The notes under the pieces are model-generated. The model ran no database searches, had not been told where the DNA came from, and was given only the letters and a program-made list of their open reading frames with translations. A stretch of DNA of 64,000 bases from Calcarisporiella thermophila CBS 279.70 (Eukaryota > Calcarisporiellomycota). The stretch is taken from contig NW_027192216.1 in the NCBI RefSeq assembly GCF_041956535.1, forward strand, positions 315,807 through 379,806, written 5' to 3'. The translations under genes and the position numbers were made by a program. Below, piece by piece: positions 27,520 to 39,117 of this stretch; position 1 is the stretch's first letter, and each line of letters opens with the position of its first letter.

Positions 27520-30500
27520 ATGACATTAGTAAAAAAGAACGAAAAACTAGAAGGTAGGATTAAACTAAAGTAATGGTTTATACTACTGGACTTGTTTTCA
27601 ATTTTAACGGTTTTCTGAGCGACTATGATAACCTAACTCTCGATCGAATTGATTCTGGGCCTTGATGTTAACTATTGAACTCTCTAATTTATTGTATTAA
27701 TATAGATTATAAGCGTGATTCTCGCTACAAAAAATATGTCCAACTTGTAGAGAAAAATCTTCAGACTTTCGAAAACATCACCGAGTGGGCCGATCTTATT
27801 GCATTTCTTGGCCGACTTCTAAAGGTGAACATCTACCCATATTATTGCCAAGCTATAACATAACTGAAATTCTGACTTTTAATTTTCAGACGTTTCAGGC
27901 GTTTCCCCAATTTGAAGTTATCCCAAGGAAGCTTACGGTCGCTAAGAGATTGGCCCAATGCCTGAATCCTGCTCTCCCTGCGGGAGTACATCAAAAGACC
28001 CTGGAGGTTTATGAATATATTTTCCAGACAATAGGGGTAAGATTTACACATCATGATTGATATGAATGCCACTAATATTGGAGAATTCAGGCAGATCAGC
28101 TCGCTGATGATCTTGCGCTATATTCAAGTGGCCTATTCCCGTTCGTACAATATGCTGCGATGTCAGTAAAGGTTTGTAAGCTCATCTTTTAGCTGCTAGA
28201 ATAAATGTGCCTCATGTTCAGTTAATATAAATTTTTTAATCGGTTTATAGCCACAGCTTTTGAGCCTCTTCGAAACATACTATTTCCCACTTCACACGCA
28301 GTTGAAACCAATCTTGAAAAGTTTAATTATAGCACTTCTACCGGTCATTGAGGAAGAAAATGGTGAATTTTTTGACAGAGTGGTATCACTATTGGACCAT
28401 CTGTCGCAAACTATCACCATGTCCTACTTCTATCAGTGTATGTGGCTCGTTATGATTACCTCTGCGCAACTCCGGGGGCCAGTGCTTAATTATTTAATTC
28501 GGCGAGCCCCCTCAATGGACTCTCTGGAAGGTATTTAATATACAAGCTTCCATCGTTACATTTCTCAATCTAACGGAAAAATATCTAGATAGGGCATGTT
28601 TTCTGGGAGATGATGCAGGTCTGATGGTGCGTGCCTTTTCTGCAACCTTAGGCGATTCAAATATATTGGTGCAGCGTTCTATGTTAGAGTTGCTTGTAAT
28701 ACAGTTTCCTCTCTCCAAACAGTAAGTTTCAATATTTTATTATCTGTGCTAATTATTTATTAATATGTTAAATTTTAATTTTGTTAGAATCATAAAGCAC
28801 CATGATCTTACATTGCTAATGAAAGCTGCACTGGGAGTTGTCTTGCGCAAGGACATGTCTTTAAACCGACGCTTGTATGGCTGGCTTTTGGGACCACATG
28901 ATCAAAATAATCAACAACAAGAATATTTTTCGAAATATGCACGCGAGCCTCTCACCATAGCTCTTCGGCGTCTTTTCTTCGCAGCTGAAGGTGATCTCGC
29001 AGAAGGTCAAAGACCTTACAAGATAATCGTTTCGCTTATGGATCGTGGCGAAATTGGTCAGCCTATTGTACAGGATTTAATTGTAGACGTACTGCAAAGT
29101 TTACGTGGTCATATCTCAAAAAGCGAATTTGGACCGGGTCTCCTTCCAACGGCAAATATGTTTGTAGAAATGGTGACACCCTACTTGTTCTGGATGAAGT
29201 TGTTCAATCTTATGGACGAAAACTTTCCGAGTTCAGCTTCTGCAAATACCTTAGTAAGCATTTCCCGACTCTCAAAAGCCAACATGCTTATTGACCAGAT
29301 AAACCCATATTATAGCCTTTGGATTTGATAGAGTTCGTCCTCGATACATTCAAATTATTAGAAGAGGAAATTCAGCTCCTGCATATGCCTTTACTCTTAT
29401 TGGCAATTGTGTGCAAAATTGAGGTAATTCAGTAATTCTTTAACAGCATCTCCCAATCTTATCTAACTCCCCTTTTATCTGTTTGCCAGAAAACCGCAAA
29501 TCACCCGGATTTTAACGACCTTTTACCCCAGATAGAACGGGCACTTACCGTTAGTATTAAACTGCTGCGACGAATGCCCGAAAACGTATTCAAAGAACAG
29601 TCTGAGACTTTTGAACCTGAGATTGAGCCTGGCCAAGACAACTCCGATTCTGAGAGCAAGTTGCACAATCACTCCTCAGAAAGCGAAGTAGACGTCGATA
29701 AAGGGTTGGTCAATAGTAAAGATACAAGTGGGGCTCGCTTCTTTAAACGAGGTTCTAATGCCCTCGAGTACATTCGAGATGTGTACACCCCTTGCGCTGG
29801 CGGCAACTATGAGTTTGGTGGGATACGAGGCGCAGTACTTATTAAAGAACTGCTACAGCATTTGCAAATATTTTTGAGAGAACTGGCCAGCCAGAAGGTA
29901 CTTACTTGCTCTGCAGAAGAACAAAGAAAGGTTTCGGCGGTGATGCAGAAAGCATGTACATTATTGGACGGGGTTTCAACGCATGCCATAGATTCTCAAA
30001 CCCTTGTTGTTGGCCAAGATAGACGATGGTTGGAAGTACTACTTGAATGCTGTTATCGAGCACAGGACTTTAGTTTATTGAATGCTGCGCTTTCGCTGGT
30101 TATTGACCTAGTGAGCAAAAAACAACTACCCTCCCTAAGCGTGTGGGCACGGGAACAGGTGCGCAAAATTATGGATCGCCTTTGGTCGTGGCTCTCGCCT
30201 GAATATATTTCTCTTCATCCCCGCATTGTGCAACTCATTTGGCAACTTCATGCAGCGACCCATTTCCATCACATTGAAACACTCATTGCAGGTTATTTGG
30301 TCAACCAAGATACAAAGCAGCGACTCAAAGATTATGAATGTTTCTCGATTTTAGTGCAGCTGTCTGAGAATGTCGAAGATTTAAGCCGTGCTCTCGCCCG
30401 ACCTATGTTCCTTATGCTTGACACGCTACGCGATGACAATCCTACTAACCGGCGTGCTGGAGAGTCTTGGTTGCGCACACATCTCAAATCTCATGCCCGT

Positions 30501-33500
30501 CTGCTTGACCCGATAATTCAAATCTTACAGCACCCATCTATTTGTCGAAGACAAACGACCGCTACCCTTGATGACGAAACTATATCCTTTTATTACTACG
30601 AGAAGAACTTTAACCAAACCGAGGTACTCTATGCCCTAGAGACATTGTTAACAATATGTCGTTTTGGAGGACAATCTTTCTTGAGATCTACGCGTGTCCA
30701 CAGTGCTAGCTTATCCCCTGGCAACATATCTTTGGATGACATGAAGGCGAGGGAGGCACCACACGGCTACACGTCTTATTTTGAATGCATGGTTATGAAT
30801 GCCTTAAAGTAAGCTCACTACCCTTTGAGCCGAGTTTTGAAGTTTTTTTTACCATTTTCTACATTAGATTGCTCGAAAGCGAGGTGTCTGAGTCGTTTAT
30901 TTCCTCCATGGGTCTCACCAACGAGTCCATTCAAATTACAGCAACAGATCTGCTACATTTCTTTGCAACCAAGTCTGAGTTCATGGATTTGGCGCTGGTT
31001 CAACAGGCATACGAAGTGACGCTGCGAAAATTACTTTTTTGCATTTCCGTATCACGACTGGACCTCCAAACTCGTCTGCTCTTCCTGCTTCATGCGACTT
31101 CCTCCCTCTTATCTCGAGCGGAGAGACGCCGTAAAAATTCAGCTGCCACTGCCGACCATCCCGATGAAGATGGAGAATTGGCTACATCTTTTACTCTATC
31201 TACGCCCATGGACGCTGCAAGCTCTCCACTTCTGATTAAATGTCTGATAAACGCACTTTCCATGCCTTCAAACCGGCCCCTCTTGCAGCACTGGCTTGAT
31301 TTTGTAGTTTCCTGCCTTTCTTTCTGGAGTCATGCTTTTAAACGCATACTACTTCCATTGATGCAATGCTTGAGCGACCAACTGGTGCGCTGTTTCCAAG
31401 ATATGCAGGCCCATTTGGAATATGGTGCACCAACCTGCTCAGAAGAAGACATGGTGGGGCTCCTGATGTGTTTCGAAAGAGTGCTATTATTTTGCCTTGT
31501 CGAGGGTCGCATCGACGAGACCAATGCTTCTATGAGTGTAGGGGCCTCTACCGATTCGAGGGCATCTTCATTACCTCTTGGCATCTCTGAAGGGACGGGA
31601 GGGCTAAGATCCTTAGCTGGGTATCTGTTTTCGGCTGACTCAGGGAATGATTCGAATGTGCAGGAAAATAAGGTTTGAAGAGGCATACATCAATGATTTG
31701 ATTCATATAATAATCTAACATTGGCCTATTCTATCTCAGCTCCAGGCACGCGAAACCATTCTCTACCACCTTCCCACTACACTTCAAATCCTACTAGATA
31801 TCTGGTCCATCTTCGAACCCCCCAATCAAATTGAGAGCCCATCCCTAAGGGAGCGTGTCCATTTCCGTATCCGCAGACTTCTAGAGCGTACTTATAAAAA
31901 CTCGCCCGCCGATACCGTAGAGGCGTTCGTGGAAATGTGGCTCGGCGAAAACACGGTTTCACTGATAACCGGAGATTCCGCAGAGAAGCATGAAAAATCA
32001 AGTATCGTCATTACGGTTATGAACTCGATACCAGCCCTCTCCCCACAAGCTGTCATTGTTTCCCTACTGGATTCCGTTCGGTTGAGGTCGCCGGTTACTC
32101 AGTCTTCAAGTCGATCAAGGAGAAATATTTTGCGAGCTGGCAAATTATCGGATATCTCGGTCATGCGGTTTCTTGAACAATACTGTAGCAATACATCTCG
32201 TGAAGTTGTTATGGACGTCTGGCCCCAATGCCTTGGGTTTGTAAAAGAGTTCGTGGCAAATGCCTCTCAATGCAAGCACTTCTTTCCTGGACTGTTACGT
32301 TTCATGACCATCATGATGGATAAACTCAGCATGGGCCCCTTGTGGGAAGATAAGAAAGTTCGACGCGATGCTCAGGTAATTGCTGGCTAATCGGTTTACA
32401 AAGCTATTGCAAGCATTCAATCTCAACGTGCTGGAAATTTTTTTAGGACCAATATCAGCGTATGCTAGATTATTGCATTTTAATTTCAGGCAAATCCTTT
32501 GATCAAGGGATCTGGTTGCGACGATCGAATTATGAGGATGAACAGGAAGTATCCTCGGATCCTGGCGTGGAAATCTCGGAAACTGCAGAGAAGGATCAGA
32601 CAATAACACCAAACGCCAGCACCCCCGATCTTGAGAAGCGCACCCTTTCATCAAAATATAAAGAGGATCTCACAATTCAGCAGGTATATTTGGCTCGCTT
32701 GACTCGTATTTTGTAATCGAGGTATTAACCGTTCCAATCCAACACTAGATCAACCTCTATTTTGCCCAAACAGTTATTGGCTTACTCCGCAGGTTGCTTA
32801 TCGACCCTGACAAGATTAACGCTGTTCTCTCGAATCTCATGTACTACGTTGTGACTCCTCAGTTGAAGACGCGGGTTACTGGGTAAGAATGAACTCCCAT
32901 GTATCGCTGGCGTATGCAGCTTACATATCACATACTTTAAAGGGGAGGCAAGGGTAATTATCTCATTCCGGATATGCTTTCTGAGATATCCTCCATTCCC
33001 TTTGCGTACCGAACGTGGCGCAAGGAAATCTGGGACACTTTCCTTGACAATAAATTCTTTGTTATGGACGCTTCTGGTGCACAAAAGTGGAAGCACTTGA
33101 TTCAGTGCGTTATGCAATCGGAGAAGGAGCGCTTTGCTGAGTTAATCGGTCGCATCAGCACCACTCCCTCGACAACTGCTCTATTCTCTAACCGTGAGCA
33201 AGAGGAACTTAACCGCTCCTTGAACCTACGCCGCCTGAGCTTCATCTTGTACTGCGGAGAAAAAGATCAGTATTTGCCGCGTTTGCCGAGCATCTTGGAA
33301 AAATTGGTCGACCTATTCCGACTGAACCAAATTGAGCCTGCCCACGTCGAGGTAAATACGATTGTGGGCCTTCTCGTAGGGAAGAGTTACTGAACTGAAA
33401 TATACATGCGTGTGAATAGCTCTACCTCTGTTTGCGTGTGCTACTTATGCGAATTTCGCACCACCATTTGAGCAATTTCTGGCCTACTGTATTGACTGAA

Positions 33501-34091
33501 CTGGTAAGGAGAGAGTCTCTTGATGTCTGATCGAATATACTGCTAACATGGGGTTTAGCTGCGTTTCTTTGATATTGTTCTCCAAAACGATACTCTGCAT
33601 CGGCCTGAAGATTTACGAGTTTTCCTTGCTGCGTGTAAATTTTTGGATTTGACCTTTACCCTGCAAATCGAGGCATTGCAAATGTAAGCTTCCCCTGACT
33701 CGCATTCTTTCCCCTAACTCACATTCTGATGGTTACTCTTGGCTAACGCATTGGTTTTGCACCATGTATCAGTCACCAATGGATATTTATTGATGATACG
33801 GTGGACTCTCTGGACGAGACACCCCACGCACTACTCGACTGTATTGCCAACAAATTTTCCGACTCCAACCTTCCCGCCACCAACATGGACGTAGCCCCTT
33901 CCCCAGGCGAGCTCAAACGCCCGTTGCTCACCATGCGTCAAGTCACGAATGTGCGCGAACTCTGCTTCTTCTTGAAGCACATCAGTCTTTATGTGCATCA
34001 ATCCATTTTCACCCTTGCCCCGCCTGATCTGACATTTATCGAGGAGCTAATATTGGGCGATTTACTAGATGAAGAGAGCACGGAGAGTTAG
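27520..34091 (+). CDS. DOP1: Dopey/Dop1 endosome-Golgi trafficking protein
   Basis: Very large leucine-zipper-like protein that works with Mon2 and Neo1 in endosome-to-Golgi traffic. About 17 exons join in phase. I place the start at ATG 27520; exon 1 (27520-27553) codes for 11 residues and joins exon 2 (from 27706) to read EKLEDYKRDSRYKKYVQ. The conserved N-terminal Dopey domain follows: FENITEWADLIAFLGRLLK, KLTVAKRLAQCLNPALP, GVHQKTLEVYEYIFQTIG, LYSSGLFPF, LRKDMSLNRRLYGWLLGP. The middle (29.5-31.7 kb) is helical and acidic in part. The C-terminal Dopey block contains PFAYRTWRKEIWDTFLDNKFF and LNLRRLSFILYCGEKDQYL. The stop is TAG at 34089-34091. The first intron (152 nt) is longer than the others. 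Base composition rises in GC through this gene. Confidence 0.95.
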
Positions 34092-35039
34092 TGCCACCGT
34101 CTATCCGGATGACTCTTATTTTTTTTATTTGTTTTCAGAAAGCGTGACGGGTGTTTCGTTTTTTTTTTTTCACCCATATCCATTCTTTTTTGCCTTATGA
34201 TTATCCTCACTTATCTTTCGCTTCCTTATTTTAATTTTCTATTTGTGATGTAGATTTCTGACTTCGCTTTTTTGTTACTAAAATCCTGAACCAGACTGCT
34301 TATCAACTTTTGAAGCAAATGTTCCTTTTGCGTGCGAGGAGCTTATTGTGAAAATCTTCCTTTTCACCACGATTTAGGGAATGAACACCGTCTAGCTAAA
34401 AATAAGAAGCATTTCTTGGTGATATGTCGCTGAAACCAGTAGGATATCGAATCACCTTATGTACAAACACCCCTTGACGAAAAAAACAAGAAAAAGGAAA
34501 AAAAAACGGAGAGTAAAAATATGGTGGGGGTGCAAAAAAATACAAGAATTGAACAACTATACTACGAGAAAAATGGGGGGTTTGGATACATGTTGAAAGC
34601 ATTTTTTACCAAACAAACTTCCAACCTATTGCTTCAGTCACACCTCTTCTCTAACTCAGCTTTTTCACCCTCACTGGTGACGGAATACCACAAGATCCCC
34701 TGCCATTCATATCCTAGGTGCTGATTTGGAATTATGTCGCCCTGCGTTACGATATCGAGGACAACCTGGGCACAGCAAAATGCTCTAGATAGTTAAAAGG
34801 TGGATGCCAATACCTCAAGCGGATCAAATTGAGTTTCTTCAACTACTAATACATTCTATTGCTAAGTAAGAATCCTAAATAAATACACTAGATTACGCAA
34901 TAAACATTAGTATAGTATGAATATAAGTTTAAAGATGGGTAGAATGTTATTCGCTCTATGGTGGGCTGATTTTTCGGCCCAGTAGTTATTTTGATTATAT
35001 TATAATGTTTTCTACATCCCAAAATTCGCAGATTAGTGA
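34092..35039. other. Intergenic region, Dopey to tRNA-Ser
   Basis: About 950 nt. T-rich and A-rich tracts (34160-34175, 34490-34505) suggest a 3' UTR. No protein gene or repeat recognised. Confidence 0.4.
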
Positions 35040-35121
35040 GTCGCTTTGGCGGAGTGGTTAACGCGGTGCCCTGCTAAGGCATTGTCCTTTGGACGCGCAG
35101 GTTCGAATCCTGCAGGCGACG
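35040..35121 (+). tRNA. tRNA-Ser(GCT)
   Basis: An 82-nt cloverleaf without an intron. The acceptor strands GTCGCTT and AGGCGAC pair fully (one G-U), with G as discriminator base, the serine identity element. The D arm pairs GCG with CGC around AGTGGTTAA. The anticodon stem encloses the loop CTGCTAA, giving anticodon GCT (reads AGC/AGT). The long variable arm (GTCC-TTT-GGAC) marks a class II serine tRNA. The T arm is GCAGG-TTCGAAT-CCTGC, containing the B box. Confidence 0.95.
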
Positions 35122-35126
35122 AAAAA

Positions 35127-35131
35127 TTTTT
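35127..35131 (+). terminator. RNA polymerase III terminator of tRNA-Ser
   Basis: Run of five T beginning five bases after the tRNA end, with a longer T13 run at 35150-35162 as a backup. T runs on the non-template strand are the standard Pol III stop. Confidence 0.75.
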
Positions 35132-35310
35132 GAAAATGAATTTTCAATCTTTTTTTTTTTTTGGGGGGGGGATCTACGGTCTTTTAGAGAAGGTATATTT
35201 AGACTGAGTTAATCAAAGAGGACAAAATGTACATAAAAGTCGAAATGGACCAACGCAAACGAATACAAACATTGATATAGGTTACAAATATACAGCTCCA
35301 AATTAGGAAA

Positions 35311-36654
35311 TTAATGTTTGGTAAACTGATCTAGGACGATAATGACAACCTCTCCCTCCCATCTCCTCGCCAGCTTTTCCCAGTCCCCGGCACGCTGAAT
35401 CCGCTGCTTCACCAAACGGCCACTGGTGTTGCACCTCCAATAACAGCCCATCCTACTCCGTTGGTCTCGACGGGACCCTGTTAGCCGTTGCAGCTGAAAG
35501 CGAATGTGCTCCTGTAGAACTCTGAAGCCATGGACATCACGGGTAAGGCGGAGAAGCAGAGCTGTATCGGGATCAAGCAAAACACGAACGCTAACCGGGG
35601 GCGCAGGAGGAGGCTTTTCGGTGGGGGGTGGGGGAGGGGCGAGGGGCAGAGACGGTAGGGAGTGTCGTGGGATTCGGTAGAGGGGTACCTGGGATTGGGC
35701 CGATGGAAAGGAGCGCGGTTCACACATGGACTTGTTTCTTGCAAAGCCATCTGATGGGACCGCAGGCATATCGCCGGGGTTGCTGGGATAATGGTCGCGC
35801 TTCTCGTGGATGGTTTCGGCGCAACTCCACCCATTAAACAAAGGCGATTCGAACACAAGCTGGGCAGGTGGTCGGAAATCGTCATCGTCCTCCTCGTCTG
35901 TATCGAAGTCGGATCCAGCGTCGGAGAGCTCGACCTGCGGGTCCGAGAAGGAGCCCTTCCCATGGCTCAATTTTGAAATAGAGGAGTGGTCCTCAGAGGA
36001 GGAGACTGAGAGACTGCACCCAACGACCTCACTGCTGTATTCACTGCTTGGGGAGGATTCGCAGTGTGGTTTGCGTACCTTTAGGTCCATCGTTGGAGGT
36101 ATACGTTTGTCGAACAGCGCTGTGTCCACGGTATCGCCAACGGCACTCTCCTCATTCTGCGGGGGCTGCGACTCACCCTTGCCCCTGTCCTTATTCTCGT
36201 CCAGTTGGTTCAGCTCGAAGAAATTCCTAACCAGAGGCAGCCTGGTTAAGGCGTCCTCTGAGCAGAGGATCCGCTCTGCTATCGCATTCCACTCCTGTGC
36301 TCTCCGCTTCCTTCCCCCCTTCACTCCGAGCCATTCAATCAATCTTCCACTAATACGCCTATTGTTCCCGACATCGAGAAGCTTCTCGACCGAATCGGTT
36401 GTCTTGGTGCGCAAGGCGATCTCGCGAGACAAAATCTGAGTGAAGTAGATCAGCTCTGCATCGCCTCGATAGATGGAGTAGGAGACGTGGCCTTTTCGGA
36501 GTTGAATTTTATAATGCATAGAAGAGATGGCCTCAACATGGACCGTAATGCTTAGGCTTTCTGATATGATCTTGGTGGTGCCGGAACGAGGGACGAGTAT
36601 GGAGCGGGGCTCGGGGAGAGGAACTGAACCCACAGGCAGAATATGTGCAAGCAT
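35311..36654 (-). CDS. PX-domain protein with a possible C-terminal PB1 domain (Bem1/NoxR-adaptor-like)
   Basis: A single-exon gene of 447 residues, start at 36652-36654. Residues ~20-145 resemble a phox-homology fold: YKIQLRKGHVSYSIYRGDAE near the start and a C-terminal helix ending TRLPLVRNFFEL, which resembles the 'sPLVrsFFe' end of Bem1-type PX domains. The middle is acidic and Ser/Pro-rich (residues ~150-350) with poly-proline. The last ~90 residues (VRVLLDPDTALLLRLTRD ... WEGEVVIIVLDQ) could be a PB1 domain. Bem1 has PX then PB1 in this order, after two SH3 domains; no SH3 is present here or just upstream. The call is by motif order only and is uncertain. The role would be polarity or NADPH-oxidase scaffolding. 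Confidence 0.5.
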   Translation of the reverse strand: MLAHILPVGSVPLPEPRSILVPRSGTTKIISESLSITVHVEAISSMHYKIQLRKGHVSYSIYRGDAELIYFTQILSREIALRTKTTDSVEKLLDVGNNRRISGRLIEWLGVKGGRKRRAQEWNAIAERILCSEDALTRLPLVRNFFELNQLDENKDRGKGESQPPQNEESAVGDTVDTALFDKRIPPTMDLKVRKPHCESSPSSEYSSEVVGCSLSVSSSEDHSSISKLSHGKGSFSDPQVELSDAGSDFDTDEEDDDDFRPPAQLVFESPLFNGWSCAETIHEKRDHYPSNPGDMPAVPSDGFARNKSMCEPRSFPSAQSQVPLYRIPRHSLPSLPLAPPPPPTEKPPPAPPVSVRVLLDPDTALLLRLTRDVHGFRVLQEHIRFQLQRLTGSRRDQRSRMGCYWRCNTSGRLVKQRIQRAGDWEKLARRWEGEVVIIVLDQFTKH

Positions 36655-38372
36655 AATGACAGGTTAAATCTCTGGCCAAGATGTATGAGAGAACAGCTGG
36701 GAAGCATCAAGGATGGAGTTGGTATGCCAAACGTTCCTCATACAGCAGCGGCTAAGTGGTTTGATAAGCAATGGAGAGAAGAGCAAGTCTTGTAGCTCCA
36801 GAAATGTATTGGGATGCCAAGTGCTCGAATGCCTCGTGGCAAAATACAAAAAAAAAATCCGACCCTTTTTTAGGGCCAGTGTGGAGTATATATATGCCAT
36901 TTTCGAGCAAGGGGGAAGTGCTCAGACTGCAGACTCCGGTTTAGTGAACAGAGAGGACGGATGGACTAAAAAGAGCATAGGATTTGACAGAAAGGCGGGC
37001 CATTAAGTGGACATGCTAAGTGTTGCAGGGGCTGCCACAACAACCACCAGAAACCCCTTCCTAAGAGGCGAGCTTTCTCTGTTTTAGCGGCCACCAGGCG
37101 AGCCTTGTCAGTCCTGGACCGCAAAAGGTGCCCCAGGTTAATGAACAGTAAATTGAAACCCTGCTATTGCAGGCCACCTGTGGCGCTTTCTCCCCGCCTC
37201 GCTAGCCTCTCAGAGCTTACGGGATTGACTGCTTGTGGCTCCAGCCAACCGGCAGCAGTCCTCGTTCTCTGGGCTCAAAGCTTTTTCATTTGACTTTCCC
37301 AACTCTCTTGGGGCGAGGTCCAGGATAGCGGACAGCGGGCAACTGAGGTCTCGAGCTCTCTCAAAAGCAGCCTAAGAAAAGAGAAACTGTCCGTTGTTGT
37401 TGAACGCGCGAACATCCAATCACTGTGGGCATTGGCCAACCCGAATGTTTGACCCTTCCTTATACGTCCGTCTCCTTGCCGGCCGCAATATAACACCTGC
37501 CAAGCCTCCACGCTGACCTGCTACCAACCCGTGGTAATTGCTCTCAAATTTGTTTGATCGCTGTCTCGAGCGGCCGGCAAGGAGACAGATGCAAAAGGAA
37601 GGTCCAGGGCCTGTTTGTTTGCTCCAAGCGCCCGAAAACTCCCGTGCTATCTCGCTCCCCCGAGAGGGCGAGGGGCCGTGGCGGGGGCTTACCTTCACCG
37701 GGCTCTCCCTTCTCGGGCTCGCAGGACCTTGGGCAACCTGTTCAGTCAGGAGACAAAGCCTGGTCAAACAAGCGAAATGAAGGCCCCCTGCCAAGTGCGC
37801 AGAGTACAGTCCTCAGGACCGAGTACAAGAGACACCCCATTCCCATGCCACCCCTCCACCCTAGGATCCAAAGAAACCTCGTTTTCCAGCGTCCTGGCCA
37901 GGAGTCGGCGGTGCCTCTCGCCGTTTCCACTCTAATAAAATTTGTGGTTGAAACTCGATCATTTTTATTAGTATTAATCAACAACAGGAAGCAATAGTAA
38001 TACTCAATATCACTGGGCAAATAGCGCAGTCATGGGTGGGCCTAAGTGGGCGATAGTTTGGGGTGTGAGAGGCATGGGCTCTGATGGGTATATTCACTCT
38101 CGTTCCCCTTTGTTGGTCCAGTCTACTTCGGTTAACAACGGGCATTTCAATATGAATGTAGTTCGCCACTTTCGTTATTCCAGTGTCGGACTCCGCGAGG
38201 ATATTTGCCGGATAGCCACGTGGGGTGGCAACCATTGAGTTCATATGACGTCAGCACTACTCTCTTTTAAGCTCCTGACAATGTGACCACAGTATGAAGC
38301 CTGTATCCGCTCTAACTGACAAAAGACTGTGAAATAGCCACCACAAGCCAATTAGTGCGAAGGAGCAACGCT
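36655..38372. other. Gene-free 1.7-kb region, compositionally unusual
   Basis: From about 37000 to 37950 the DNA is GC-rich with no intron-like signals and has overlapping open frames on several strands and frames (37420-37997), none with a known domain. Overlapping frames are expected from GC-rich sequence with few stops. It contains the inverted repeat listed separately. It may be a decayed mobile element, an organelle-derived insertion or the long upstream region of the Yippee gene. Confidence 0.4.
37470..37586. repeat. Perfect 17-bp inverted repeat with 83-nt spacer
   Basis: The arm GTCTCCTTGCCGGCCGC at 37470-37486 is the exact reverse complement of the sequence at 37570-37586. Two more outer bases pair after one mismatch. 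The arms are GC-rich and can form a hairpin or cruciform. No target-site duplication was found next to the arms. Confidence 0.85.
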
Positions 38373-38931
38373 ATGAGCAACAGTACCTCTCTGCTCTTGC
38401 CTCCGTGTTTCACGATGGCACGCACTAATTAGAGGGTTTTTTTTTTGTAGGCCGCGCCAACGGAGTGTTTGCCACTTTTCTCGACGGAGGGCGAATCTAT
38501 ACGTGCGCTATGTGTAACACCCATCTCGCTCGGCACGATGAGATTATATCCAAGGTAATGGCTCTATGGCGCGCATTACGTTGCTCTTTCTCACTCTGGC
38601 TCTTCTGTCCCATTAGGCCTTTAATGGAAGACATGGGCGCGCTTACTTGTTCAATCATGTTGAGAACATTTCGCTGGGCCCTCGGGAGGATAGGGTGCTC
38701 ATGAGTGGGCTGCATTCGGTAGCAGATATTAGCTGTTTGGTGTGCCAGACGGTGGTTGGATGGAAATATGTAAGTCGTAGCTTTCTCTTTCTCCTTCAGA
38801 CACTCCCTCGCGAACTAATGGACCGAACGCGGAATTAGATTGCAGCATTCGAACCCTCACAGCGGTATAAGGAGGGCAAATACATTGTAGAAAAGGCAAA
38901 AATCACAAAGGAGAACGGTTGGGACGACTAG
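38373..38931 (+). CDS. YPEL: Yippee-like zinc-binding protein
   Basis: Yippee proteins have a single zinc-binding beta fold related to cereblon's thalidomide-binding domain. Four exons join in frame: 38373-38382, 38451-38554, 38617-38769 and 38839-38931, giving 119 residues, the usual size. The two CxxC zinc pairs are in [20 protein letters not shown] and [15 protein letters not shown]. Also present are [35 protein letters not shown] and [15 protein letters not shown]. The first coding exon is only 10 nt (ATG plus seven bases); I chose it because the phase, the donor GTACCT and the final length all fit. It is convergent with the lipase gene. Confidence 0.92.
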
Positions 38932-39117
38932 AGATGACTCTACTCTTTAATACCGCCTTGAAGCCCTATTTTCAAAGATTTTACGACTGAGCTTTATTGT
39001 AATCTTGTATGAATTGCCATCAATGCTTCGTTTGTGCTACTAGTCAGCATGTCATGCTATTCACCCAATGTATTTTCATGATTATTATTAACTTATTTTG
39101 GAAGGAGGACTGGAACA

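Noticed and set aside
35150-35171. T13-G9 tract after the tRNA as a poly(A)/retroelement scar
   Set aside because: No element body, target-site duplication or reverse-transcriptase sequence nearby; a T run is enough for Pol III termination.
35810-36439. 209-codon plus-strand frame opposite the PX protein
   Set aside because: Serine-rich antisense of an acidic, serine-rich region; no domain. The minus strand gives one 447-residue frame with PX-like sequence.
37420-37997. Several overlapping frames of 80-147 codons on both strands
   Set aside because: They overlap in most frames, show no domain, no splice signals and low-complexity Arg/Pro/Gly composition, as expected from stop-poor GC-rich DNA.
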